From NCBI GenBank assembly GCA_039111635.1, contig JBCAQO010000016.1, forward strand, positions 62,001 through 126,000: DNA of 64,000 nt, written 5' to 3'. Numbering within the stretch: position 1 is the first letter of the stretch; every line of letters starts with the position of its first letter. The notes under the pieces were generated by a model. That model did no database searches, was not told where the DNA came from, and saw only the letters and a program-made list of their open reading frames with translations. The translations under genes were made by a program, and so were the position numbers. Shown piece by piece: positions 11,047 to 22,463 of the stretch. The DNA is from Heterobasidion occidentale (Eukaryota; Basidiomycota; Agaricomycetes; Russulales; Bondarzewiaceae).

Positions 11047-13537
11047 TTACCCCCTCTCTAAGTCCTAACTCCTGGGAGGACTACTCGCTGCTTGTGAGCC
11101 CCATCATCTTTCCATCAGCAATTGGTTTCTTGACCCAAGGATTGGAATGTGTCTTTCCAATATGACTTCGTTTTCCGGGGTGAAGACCGACTTACATTGT
11201 TTACAACACCTAGGAGTTTTCCATCTCCGTTGACTGCGTTTGATACAGGAGCACCCCGGGAGTCAGCCGTGCCTCCACTGATGTTTTCCTTTATCGGACT
11301 GTTTTGATGTGAGCTGTCATTGCTACGTGTTTGGCTTTGCTGTTGAAGAAGTTATCTCCCGCATGTGCCCCATTTGATTTTTACTTCCAGTAGGCATCTG
11401 GACATAGGAACCGCTTAGAGCAGAACTACCTGCTCGTGGTAGGTGTAGAAAGTGTTGATGTGAATGATTAGGATGAGTTTAGAGACACTTCTGTGTGTGG
11501 TGTGTGTGTTCTTCTTCTTTCAAAATGCCAAAGGCCATGCTTCAGTGTTTCTAGGATAGATCTTCTTCCTCCTTGATCTCCGGTATTGAGGGGGACTCCA
11601 GGTGTGTGGGTTGATCGCTTTACTAAGGCTTAGGCCCACCAACCTGTCAAGAATGGACTGTTCTTGACTTGTTTTTGAGTCTAGCAGGACCCCTTTGAAG
11701 ATCCCTAACTCTGTCAGCCCCATACAGTGGCCTGTCTAGGTTAGAGGTTGAGTGTTCATCCAGTGTTTGTTTGTCACATGGGAGTGAGCATGTAGTGTCA
11801 CTCCACGTATTGAACACAAGGTAAGGACTTTGAAGAATAGACTTTCACTCCACTAGTCTCTTGAATAGACTAGGGTGTCCACAATTTCTTGAATGGATTG
11901 TGCCGCACAAACAGTTATTATTCGGGTATGGCTTTAAGGTATGTCCCATAATTGGTAGTTTAAACATCGTGCCGGACATTCTGTAGTTTTATCTTGTCTT
12001 TGTGGACGTTGGGTAGTTTATGCTTCAGTCTTTGCGAACTGCCCTGCTAGTTTAAACTAAGGTTGTTACGGACCAATCTATCTCCAACGTAGGAGTACCT
12101 GTAAACAAGAAGGTAAACTGTTTCTGTGCACCGGAACATTCATCAGTGATGCACATAGGGCCCTAGACCAAGTACAGCTGTCTTGACAGGGTTCCTATTG
12201 AGGGAGGATGGTGACGGTTTATGCTATATCAAACCGGATAACGTATGAAGTGGTGCCCAAATAGACTTGTAAGGTGAAGCTTATATTTTGACACGACTCA
12301 TGACCCTATCGCCTGGCTTGAACCTCCCGAGCCTCGATAGATTTAATCCTCCGGGGTGAGGGTAGTTTTAGGTCATTTTGGACTAGTTGTGGGATCATGA
12401 ACTTGTCCCATAACCACGTCTCCTATATTTTGAAGGAGCCAGTAGTTTAACATTGTTGTGGATGGACAATGACTTTTTCGAAGTCACCACCCACATTCCC
12501 TATGCTTGAAGGGACAGTATTTTAATGTTGTTGCGGACTATTGGGGCTGGAGTAATTCCAGCTCCAATACAACCCCTAGAACAAAGGGTAATAGTTTAAC
12601 GTCATTATGGACATTGAACCGAGGCACAATCCCAGTTGCTTCTTGGCCCTTGAAGCGGAATTTCTCGCTTCTGACTCCAAGGGTAGAATGGGCGTGCCGC
12701 AGAGTAGTCATGGTCCAGTAGGATGGCTCAACGACCTGCTCCATGTCCCCAAACCCCTCGCACGGAATTGAACTGTGTCGACCCCATATTCTTTTACCGT
12801 AGGGTGCATGGAATATGGAAGCGCCTTGACCTAGTTGGCAGGGTTCTGTAATGGTGGTGTCATCACTTCCACTATTGACAAGAATACAACCACGCTCCGA
12901 GGGTCTTGGTAGTTTAGATGTCATTCTAGATGATAACTAGTTTATAGTCATTGCGGACCAAGCTGTTCGTAGTTTTACATTGTTGCGGATGTACAGTCTG
13001 CTTCACAAACAATTTGCTTTCTTGTCCACGGTTGACTGGATTTGATGCAGAGCGCTCTGGTGCATTAAGCCGGGCCTCATCAATGTCTCCCTTCATCGGC
13101 CAGGGTTTGAGTGGATCTTGTGGGTTACCAAGCCGGCACATATCCTCCGGTGTTGTCCTTCACCAGTACATTTTGATGAAACAGGATTCCCTGCTCGTGA
13201 GTGTTGAAAGGTGTCTCGTGCAAGCAATTTCTTCTCTTTTCACAGTTTAACAACATGCAGGTCGACATCTTGATCGGGATGTCGCCCAGGTTTGAGGTTT
13301 TCCTTTCTATTGTAGTTTAATGTCGTTGTGGATGTTATTCCGGTGTCCTGTGCGTAAAACCGGTACCTGTGGTGCAAATGGTCCTTTCCTCTTTGTCACC
13401 TTCTTGAGACGAGGGGTTCCTCAACTCCCTAGTCTAATATTCTCCTCTAATGTTCCTGTAGTCTCCGTATCCCTCGTCGGGTCAATAGTACAGGTCAGCG
13501 TCATTGTAGTTCCCGTTTTTGACCTTGTCCCAAGCGT
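11047..13537 (-). other. 3' non-coding region of element B with dispersed motif
   Basis: About 2.5 kb between ORF3 and the 3' LTR without a credible ORF. On the minus strand it repeats CCGCAATGAC-type sequence followed by TAAACTA (for example 12938-12958), as in copy E. The internal edge at 11047-11060 is the polypurine tract. Confidence 0.75.
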
Positions 13538-14795
13538 CTAGCTTGGCCCGAGTCCAGGCAACAGTTCTTGGAGTTGGTCATGGACGGCTGTGAGCTCATC
13601 TATTAGTCCGAGCATGCGCTCCTTCAGTTCTGTCACCTCGAGGATGTCCCGTAGTTGGCAACTTTTGCGATCAAGTTGCTCAAGGATTGTTTCCTCCGGG
13701 GTTAGGTGTTGCTCATGCTCCTCGCCTCTTGTTCCTTTGGTATCGCGGAGGGCGCTCCTCATGGCTGCTTCCGGTGTCCTGCCTGCCGGTTGGTCCTGTC
13801 GGTACGGCAGAAGCGGCCTCTTGGTCTCTTTGCGCCTGCCGTTGTATCGTGGTCTAGATATATTCTATCTGGGTGGCAGCGTCTCTTCCCTCTGTAGTTG
13901 GTGCCTCCCTTCTGGCTTTGTTATGCCATGGTTGGACGCGGAAAGGATCGGTACGAACGGGTGATAAGTGAGGGGCGTTGGTGTTTGATATAAGGGCCGG
14001 GAGGAGCTCCAGATTGATGAAGGACGAGAATTTTTCCAGATGAATGAGAAGGGCGTAGGCCCCATTACTTCCTCTGGCGTACCAAGAGGCGGTTCTGTGG
14101 TCCTTTGCATAGGCCAAAAGCCTGTCCTGATAGCTGGTGTTTGCCAGCCGCCAGGGTACGTCACTGTCCTCGCTCCCAGGTTGTCCTGCCAGGAAGTTAG
14201 TGAGCCGCTGTAAGGCCAACACCGTGTCCATCTAAATTACTGCCGATATTGAGGTACGTTGGAGCAATGCATCTCCTAGTCCTTCTAATTCTCGGGGGTG
14301 CAGATTTCCACTATGGGCAGTGGATCTTCCTGGTTTGGTAGCCAATGTACCAACCGTTGTTGGTTCTGGTACAGCTCGTTCAATGTCTGTAGCCAGTGCC
14401 AGGTTTTCAAGGTCTCGAGATCCTCTCAAGCCTCGCGGTTCTGGTAATGGTGCTCCTAAAGTCGTCGTTGCAACCGGTCTTGGAGCTGCTGATGGACCAG
14501 CCTTTCTTTCTTCTTGATGTTCTTCATGGTGGTCGTCATGAGTTCCCTCAGCCCAAAGTGAGGCTCATGGATGTCTTTCATTCTCAAGGGTAATCTTGGT
14601 GGAATGGACGGAGATGGGCATGGGAACTCCCTCGGGAGTCTCTGGATGGCTGCTTTGGCCAGGACATCTAGTGTTGGGGTTGGCGACAGCAAGGATGATA
14701 TCCAGGGAAGGGTTTCTTGACGGTGACGAGGTAGTTCCTTCATCAATTAGCATGGCACATCCTGGGGAGTAATACAAGGAGGAGTGGTCGGACAT
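13538..14795 (-). pseudogene. ORF3 of element B
   Basis: Starts MSDHSSLYYSPG at 14795. As in copy E, the protein-like signal moves between two frames. In f+1, 14456-14746 holds TLDVLAKAAIQRL and a KKKE-rich helix. In f, 13854-14429 holds NLHPRELEGLGDALLQ and the ALQRLTNFLAGQPG module. In f+1 again, 13538-13762 holds a leucine-rich coil ending LLPGLGPS. Each piece carries stops of its own, so this copy is probably dead, but the frame pattern equals that of E. Confidence 0.6.
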
Positions 14796-14862
14796 GTAAC
14801 GAGAAGGTTCCTGTTCTAAGGGGGAGATTTTTCTTCCCTTATATACCTTTCCTAGATCCTAA

Positions 14863-17800
14863 TCACCCTGGGTCGGGGTTTGTTTGGATATTTTTTGTGG
14901 AATTCATGAAGCACCTCATTGGCCATATCTTTGAGGAGGGCAAAGGGTTCCCAAGTGTTATCTGCTTCGGAGTATCCGACCCACTTGAGGAGGTATTGGT
15001 TTCCCGACCTTCACATTTTGAATCTAAAATGGCCTCCACTTCGTAGTTCTCTTCTTCATTCAGGATGTCTAGGGCAGGTCTTGGGAAGTTCTTCCTATGG
15101 GCCTCTGTCTCGTGATATTCTGTGAGCACGGAGGCATGAAATACGGGTGTATCTTCCATGTTTCAGGTATCTTCAGCCGATAAGCCAGAGCACCAATTCT
15201 TTCAGTCACTTGAAAAGGACCATAATGTCTAGGTGCCAGTTTGAACTTTGGATAAGTTGTCCGAATGTGGGTTCCTTCTAGCCAAACTTGGGTTCCTGTT
15301 TCCCACTGCGGGAGTTTCCTGTGCTGGTCCCGGTCCTTGGCGTGCTGCGCCGCTACCTGTAGACTGGCCGCTGCATCTTCTTGGACTTCCTTGATTAGCT
15401 GTAAATGTTCTGTCACAGTGGGCACCTTGGTCTCCAGTGCTGAGTCGGCCAAATATGGCAGATTGAACCCATAGAGGACTTTGAATGGTGATTTCCCGGT
15501 GGCGGAGTGTCTTTGGGTGTTGTGGGAGAATTCTGCAAAGGGGAGCAAGTCTACCCAGTTATCTTGGTGGTAGTTGCAGAATACCCTCAGGAATTGTTCA
15601 ATCTCTTGATTTACCTGTTCCATTTCTCCATCCGTCTAGGGGTGATAAGCCGTGCTAAGAGCTGGAGTAATCCCCAGCCCTTTCCACAGTTCTCGCATGA
15701 ATTTTGCTGCGAACTGGGGACCTCTATCAGATACCACCTTGGTTGGTAGACCGTACCGTTTAAACACATTGTCTTAGAAGAGCATCGTGGTTTCTTCCAC
15801 TGTAATTGTCTTCTTACACGGGATTATGACTATCTCTTTGGACAGGCCCTGGTCTACCACCACATTTATCGAGTCGTACCCTCTGCTTTCTGAGAGGTCT
15901 GTTACAAAGTCGGTGGATATGAACCACCATGGGGTGTTAGTGGTTTCTAACGGGTAGACCAGTGGATGGGTCCTGTGGGGGAGATTCTTGGTAGATTGGC
16001 AAACCGGGCATCCATCCACATATTGGTGGACAAATTTGGTCGTGCTTGACCACCACTAATGGCATTGTACCAGTTCCAAGGTCTTTGCTCGTCTTGGGTG
16101 TCCTGTGGCCATAGTGTCATAGTGTGTCTTGATAATTATTTGGAGAAGGTGATTATCCTTTGGGACATATATAGCCATCACATCATGTAATGCCATTTTC
16201 GTGGGTCCAGTGCCCTAGATGTCTCTTCATTGCCTCCCGTCCTTTTTCCAGAAGTTTCTTGAGAGCCACTCCGACTAGTAAATCAAGTTCTGAACGCAAG
16301 TGTCGAATGAGGGAGAGGATGTCTGAGGATATAAGTTCCGTTGCCTTGATGTGTACACTTTCGCTTGGTTCTACCAATGTTTTACTGGACTCTGTGAATG
16401 GTTCGGATGGGAGTAGAGTCTGTGCCTTGTTATCAGATTCCACCCCCTTACTAGGGTCTGGATGCCTGGACAGAGCATCTGCATGATTCGTTGTCCCAGC
16501 TTTATAACAGAGTTGGAAGTTGAATCGTGACAAAAACAGACTCCAGTGTGCTTGCCATCTGGACAAGTCTTGTGCGGTCTGAAAATAGATCAGGTTCCTG
16601 TGATCTGTCCAGATCTCAAAGGGGTGTTGTGCACCTTCGAGGTAGTGTTTCCAGTGTTCCAGTGCTTTGATAATGGCGAGTAGTTCGCGGTCGTGCACAT
16701 TGTAATTTCGCTCTGGGGGTGAAAATGACCCGGAGAGGTAAGCAACCAGGTGCCAGTCGTTGTCAGGTCCTTCCTGCAAGAGGACTACACCGTATGCGGT
16801 CATAGAGGCGTTGGTGACCAGTCAGTATGGTCGCATCTGATCAGGGTATAACACGACAGGTTTACTGATGAAGGTGTTCTTCAATTTCTTGAAAGCCTGT
16901 TGGCACTCCCTGGTCCAGTTCCATTTTGTGTCCTTCTTTGTGAGGTCATGTAACGGTTGCACAATTAGTGAGAATTTGTCAATAAATTGCCGATAAAAGT
17001 TTCCTAGACCCAAAAAGGAGCAAATGTCATGAACTGTGCGGGGAGCGGACCACTGTTAAATAGCGTCCACCTTTGAATCTTCCATTGCAACATGGTCCTT
17101 TGATACAATGTACCCCAAGTAGCTTATTTTGGCCTTGTGGAACTTGCACTTTTCTGGTTTGAGGTATAAATCATTGTCTTGGAGGATTTGGAGGACTTCT
17201 CAAGTAATTTTGATATGTTCTTCCATGGTTTTTGAGAAAATAATGATGTCGTCCATGTATACCGCAATTTTACGGACAAGGATGAGGTCTTGGAAGATCA
17301 TATTCATCATAGCCTGGAAGATTGCCAAGGAGTTGCAAAGCCCAAAGAACATAACAGTGGGTTCGAAGAGCTCCAAGTGTATCACAAAAGCCGCCTTGGA
17401 CTCATCGCCTTCCTTGATGCGTACATTGTTGTACTCCCACCGCACATCTAGTTTTGAAAATATTGTGGCCCCTTGGATAACATCCAGTAATTCAGGGATC
17501 AGTGGTAGGGGGCTCACATTTCAGATGGTGTGTTTGTTAAGGTGGCGGTAGTCCTGTACTGGGCACAGTTTTCCATCCTTCTTGTTTATGAAGAAGAAGG
17601 ATGCTGCACTGTGTGCAGTTGACCGACATATGGTCTCTCTAGAAAGGTGCTCCTTGATGAATTTTCCTAGTTTGTCATGCTTTTCCGGGCTCAGAGTGAA
17701 TATCCTCGGAGCTTGGGGTTTGAAGGATGGCTTCAAATCTATCGCATGGTCCCATACAGTGTTTCTGGGGAGCCTCTGTGATTGTCTTTCACTGAAGATA

Positions 17801-19878
17801 TCGAGGTAGGAGTGGTATTCTGATGGCACACAACTCTTCAAGTCAATCGTGTCAATTTCTTCCTCGAGATCTTCGTTGAAACTGGCAAATCTGAAGGGTT
17901 TGGGAGCTACCTTTCTAATGACGGGGTTGTCCTCGTTTTCCTGCATGGGGGAGTCAAACAGTGTTTGTGCCTCTTTGGCGACTTCCTTTGAAGTGTCGCC
18001 CTTGGCTGTGACTTCCTGAGTTTGCTGGTGTTCCTTCCTTTTGGCCACTTGCTCTTTGAGCCATTCTGAGGCTTTGTGTTGTCGGGATTTGTGCTCGAGC
18101 AGCTCCATGAACTGAGTTTCCCATTGCTTCGCAGGGATTTGTTGCCATTGCTCTTTAGTCCACGTCCACGAAGGTCCTACCAGTTCTGAGACAAGATGCG
18201 GTTTCGTCCGCTGAGGACTCTTGTCGCCGAGTAGTTTTGCTAGCCCTTCCTTCTTGGTAGCCTCTTCCCTTGCCTTAGTGAAACCGTAGGGTTGTTGGCA
18301 ATCTTCAGGGTATCGATCAAAGTGTACCTCATGGCATCTCCACCCGATGGAGGGGTTGTGGTATTTCAGCCAATCTGTTCCTAGGAGCATGTCATCTCTC
18401 TCTCTAGATTGGTGATAAACATCTGGACGTGTTCAGTGTAAGTTCTCCTCTGTCTGTCCTTGACGGTGAGATTTGCATCGAGGCCTCGTTGAATAAGGCC
18501 CACCTTGTTGATGATGTCATCGACATTGCGAACGTGGATGGGGCGGTGATGAGCATGGGTGTGCTCTAGACACCAATACCCCACTTTTCGCAGCTTTTCA
18601 GTATTGTTTGACCATTCAGCATACTTAGGACCGACCAATCCTGATCCGTTCGGCGCTCTCAGCCATTTGTCAAGTGCCGACTTTGCATTTAGACCTCCGC
18701 ACAGTCATTCGGAGCTGTTCACAGTCATCCTATGCATCTATCAGCACTCACAGTATTAGGGGCTTCCTGCAGACTGTCGCGGCCGACCGCCGATTAGTTC
18801 GGTACGCTTCACATTGTCGGCACATTCGGTCGGCTTCGGTGTCCCGAATCGGAGGCGGCCGAACACTTTGTTGACTCGGAACAGATCTGTCTTTCTATCT
18901 CTTATCGTCTTTATGCCTTCTGTTGACCTATCCTTTGTTATCTTTGAAGCTCCCATGTTTCTGATTGGATTACTTACTTATCATTAGATCCTTATCTCCA
19001 GGCCCATGTGCACTCACCTTGGCAATCTCTCCACTTATTTAGACTTTAGAGCTATTGCTTCTTATCTTCTATTGTTCGCATCATCACTCCTTTATCTTCT
19101 TTACCTTGACAGCTCTTGGCATGCATTTCTGATTACTCTATGCCTCTGCCGATCTCCCTATCTTGTACCTGTTCGGACTTACTATAAAAGGGCACCTATG
19201 GCCTCGCAATACACCAGCTTTGGCTCCCCTCGTCCCGATTACATTCATGCACTTGAGTCCTTGAGTCATTGAGTCTTTGCCTTCCAATCCTCGTTCACGT
19301 TGTGCCCCTTTGTTTGTGTTGTTGCATTCAATTGCAGCCCTCTGTCAGAGCCCTCATCGTCTTGCTCTCTTCCTCTCATCTAGTTTGTCATCCTCTGCCA
19401 GTGTCCAGTGTGGCCTCGCACCCATTCCCTCCCCTTTGCGTCCCAATCAAATCCCGATCGCACATCGGCCAGCCGAAGATACTGACTTTTGAGTTGTTTG
19501 TTCGGTCCACATCGCATTCGAACAGCCTCCGCTCCCTGCCGATTGTGTTGGCATTACTTTGATTGCAGCTACGCTCCGACCACTTTCAGTACGCTCCCTT
19601 GTTGGTTGTTGCACAGCTGACAGTTCCTTGCACACTAGAACCAGCTCCTGCCTACCTGTGCTTGTAGGGGTGTTTCTTGGGTGTGTTTCGCACTCAGAGG
19701 CATCGCTAGTGTATCAGCAGTTTAAAGGGTAGGTTGGAAGATTGTGTCTTTGTACCCATCTTTTGTTCACCAAGATCCCTTCACAAGCTAAGTCAATGGC
19801 GGCTCTAGCTCCAGTGCTTCTTCCTTGAGTCGTCAACTGCATGTCAAGTCGGATGGGAGTAATAATGTGGCTGTTCAT
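14863..19878 (-). pseudogene. pol: Pol of element B, interrupted by a solo LTR and many stops
   Basis: From ATG at 19878, the protease region is split by a 1.17-kb insertion at 18547-19716. It is followed by the linker and RT (17521-18390; FFINKKDGKLCPVQDY), the YMDD block near 17250, RNase H (16183-16803), integrase and a chromodomain ending at 14863. The protease triad, DSA in the other copies, here reads DLA. Numerous stops separate the pieces. Confidence 0.88.
18547..19716 (+). repeat. Probable solo LTR of a third retrotransposon family
   Basis: A 1.17-kb block breaks the protease frame of B exactly where intact copies read GGCGGTTTAAGG. It runs TGATGAGCATGG...GTGTATCA, with TGAT/ATCA inverted ends. 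It is flanked by GCGGT on the left (18543-18547) and GCAGT on the right (19717-19721), a plausible 5-bp duplication with one change. A TATAAAAGGG box at about 19184 gives it a plus-strand promoter, as expected of an LTR. No coding sequence is seen inside. Copia or gypsy origin cannot be told. Confidence 0.6.
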
Positions 19879-19902
19879 TGCTCCGATTTGAATACATGAC
19901 GG

Positions 19903-19992
19903 GAACTCATACTTGGGTTTCCTCGACCCCCTCTCTTCAGCTAGTGAGGACTCATACTTGGGTTTCCTCGACCCCCTCTCTTCGGCTGGTGA
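19903..19992. repeat. 45-bp tandem duplication in element B
   Basis: The stretch starting CTCATACTTGGGTTTCC appears at about 19906 and again at 19951, with three substitutions between copies. It lies in the gag-pol junction of B; A, C and E have one copy. Local replication slippage is the simplest cause. Confidence 0.8.
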
Positions 19993-20083
19993 AGGAGAGG
20001 TCAGGGAAAATCCTCCACTAGACCCACCAACATCTTCTTGGCTTCTGCTTCCCCTACCTCCTTGAAGAGTGCTCGGATGTTAG
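19993..20083 (-). pseudogene. gag: 3' end of gag of element B
   Basis: Only the last about 90 bp of gag remain (the GEAEAKKMLVDL-type end and the GGATTTTCCCTGA junction, where the other copies have GGATTTTTCCTGA). The fragment is cut by the insertion of element C, whose 5-bp flank here is GTTAG. Confidence 0.7.
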
Positions 20084-20682
20084 TGTTATGACTTGACCAA
20101 TCGGGGCCCCTCGGGGCTGGTCTATCCAATGGTTCAAGCATCACATGCTAGGTGGCTCCACTATGGAGCGTACATCAAGGTATTCGGCATGTCCTTAGGA
20201 GCCAACTGGACCAATGGTTCTTCAAGACATTGGTAGAGGGTATATGACAAGAGTCATAAGTATAGGGATCAATAAGATAGGCATTCACATGCCATGGGCT
20301 TAGGGCTTATGGGTAAGCACCTCGTTGCACCAGGATGGATTGGTGCAACTGGAGAAGTACAAGAGTAGGCACCAGCTGAGAGAGACAGCGACCACAGCTC
20401 TCCTGGGATGGATATCCGGAGAAGCATACGGACTCTTACCCTAGACCCTATACAGTATATAAGGCCCATAGAATAGGCTGAGGATCTTCAGTCTATTCTC
20501 CTCATTAGTTCGTATCTTCCTATACAAACACCTTCATTCCCCACTGTCCTCCTACGGTAGAATCATTATTTCTTCCTGTATCATTGCCTGATACAGTCGA
20601 GACTTTGTCCACCCTTCAGTCTATTGTGCGACCTAGGGAAGAACCTGTTACTCTTGGGTTACCGAACGAGCAGTTTGTAACA
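20084..20682 (+). repeat. 5' LTR of element C (599 bp)
   Basis: TGTTATGACTTGACC to CAGTTTGTAACA. TATATAAGG lies at 20456-20464 and the predicted RNA start AGTCTATTCT at 20490-20499. No ATG occurs between the predicted start and the LTR end. Confidence 0.93.
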
Positions 20683-20684
20683 CT

Positions 20685-20694
20685 AGAATAGACT
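20685..20694 (+). promoter_or_regulatory. Primer-binding site of element C, self-priming type
   Basis: AGAATAGACT, two bases after the LTR, exactly complementary to AGTCTATTCT at 20490-20499 in its own LTR. The same pair occurs in A and E. Confidence 0.65.
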
Positions 20695-21168
20695 TGCTTT
20701 TACCCCTACCTTGCACCACACTCTGCTTGCTGCCACACTCTCTCTCACAACCCTCATCGGTGGCATAGGCACCCGCCAAAGAGTGTTACTTCACATACCC
20801 TGGAGCAAGACCTAGGCCTAGGATACCCACTAGGCACTTGACGAACCCATAACCAACTTTGACAGAATAATCGTCCTATCCATCAAAGGGGAAACCACTG
20901 GTTTTACTCTGACACCAATCAGCCAGCTCCCCCAAACTTTGATAACTGCTCGTACCGAGAGGGACAATATTTCTTCACAAGAGAAGACAGAACAGAAGCT
21001 GAGTGGGCTTGGGACAAAATGGCAGAAGATTGGGTAGAGCCACCCCAGTACAGAAACCCCAAACCAGAAATCCCGGACACATCAGAAGAAGAAGAAGGAA
21101 CATCCAAATCCAAATCCTCGGATATTCAAACACCGATCAATACCCAAACCATTGAAGGCAATACCATC

Positions 21169-22386
21169 ATGTCGACAAATATTGCAGCTCCCCCTGCGAC
21201 AGTATCATCTGGAAGGGGCAAGCTTAGACTCCCCAATAATTTTGATAGAGACAGAACACAATCACAAAAATTCATCATGAATTGCCTCCTCCTTTTCACA
21301 GTAGAATTGAACCGATACCAGACAGATGAGGACAAGGTTTCCCTAGCCCTCTCGTGCATGAGATATGGAACGGCCAGTATATGGGCAGAGAACTTCCTAA
21401 AGAAGATGGTTGGGGCAACCCTGCCCAAGACCCTCGGAACCTGGACCGATTTCCTTGACAAGTTCAAACTTCAATTCAAGGAAACAAACCTTACGGACAA
21501 GGCCCGAAGCGCTCTCATGTCTTTTTCTCAAGGGAAGATGACAGCGGATGAATACTCCAATCAATTTGTCCTTATAGCCGCTGATGCCGACATCACCGAC
21601 AAGGAACAAGTTCCTTATTTCCAGAGAGGACTTGACCCAAAGGTCATGGACAAGATCTATGACAAAGAAACACCGCCAAAGGACACAATCCAAGACTGGA
21701 TCAATACTGCCTGTGAAATAGATGGACGGCTGAGAGCCCAAAGTGCTCAAAAGGCGATCCTCACCAACTCCACCTCATTCCGGAGCAATTTCCTCAATCG
21801 TTTTCACCTCCAAACCGCTCTTCGCTATAATTCTACCACCACACCTTGTAGAATGAATAACCAAGTGGTTGACATGGACATCAACACCTCTCGTAAAAGA
21901 GATGCCACTCGCCAGAAGTGCACTCATGATGGCAAGCTCGAAACTATTTGCTTTAACTGTGGAAAATCAGGGCATTGGGTGTCTGATTGCTGTTCTCCAC
22001 ACAGAGGCATTCCGTGGACTCGAGGAGATCGGTGCCGTCCGGTGGGTGGAAGAGGTAGAAGAACTTGCGCTACAGACATAGAGGATGAAGATGAGCAAGA
22101 ATCCCCATTGGGAGACGATGTGGGACTTCATAGAGGATTGGAGGAGGGGAGTTCTCATGGCCACCACCGTCGGATACCACAACCTAGTCATCCGGTAGAA
22201 CATGAGGACCCTCCCGCAAGGAGCAGAGGATTACGCCAGAGCAATGGAGAATGCTACGTACCACCTGACGGACAATGAGGCAACAGACCCATCCGTGATA
22301 CTAATAGTGTCCGAGCGCTCTTCAGAGAAGTAGGGGAGGCCAAGGCCAAACCGATGTTGGTGGATCTAGCGGAGGATTTTTCCTGA
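21169..22386 (+). pseudogene. gag: Gag of element C, stop near the end
   Basis: Homologous to the 407-residue Gag of A. The conserved start is MSTNI at 21169. An in-frame ATG at 21019 exists only in this copy, because A and E have ATA there, so it is probably a chance mutation. The capsid-type region and a CCHC knuckle (CFNCGKSGHWVSDC) are intact. A TGA at 22276-22278 replaces the TGG of A (GQWGNG) and removes the last 36 residues. The normal end at 22386 carries the GGATTTTTCCTGA junction to pol. Confidence 0.85.
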
Positions 22387-22463
22387 CCTCTCCTTCACCA
22401 GCCGAAGAGAGAGGGTTGAGGAAACCTGAGTATGATTCCCCGTCATGTATTTGAATTGGAGCA

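Larger units (their letters stand above)
10414..20083 (-). mobile_element. Family 1 chromovirus copy B, 5' end lost
   Basis: Minus-strand element with a 3' LTR (10414-11046), 3' non-coding region, ORF3, pol interrupted by a solo LTR, and only the last about 90 bp of gag. It ends abruptly at 20083, where the 5' LTR of element C begins. It inserted into D; GCTTG at 10409-10413 would be its target duplication, but the partner copy is lost with the 5' end. Confidence 0.9.

Noticed and set aside
21019..21168. ATG at 21019 as the true Gag start of element C
   Set aside because: A and E have ATA at this place; the start shared by all copies is MST at 21169. The ATG is probably a private mutation.
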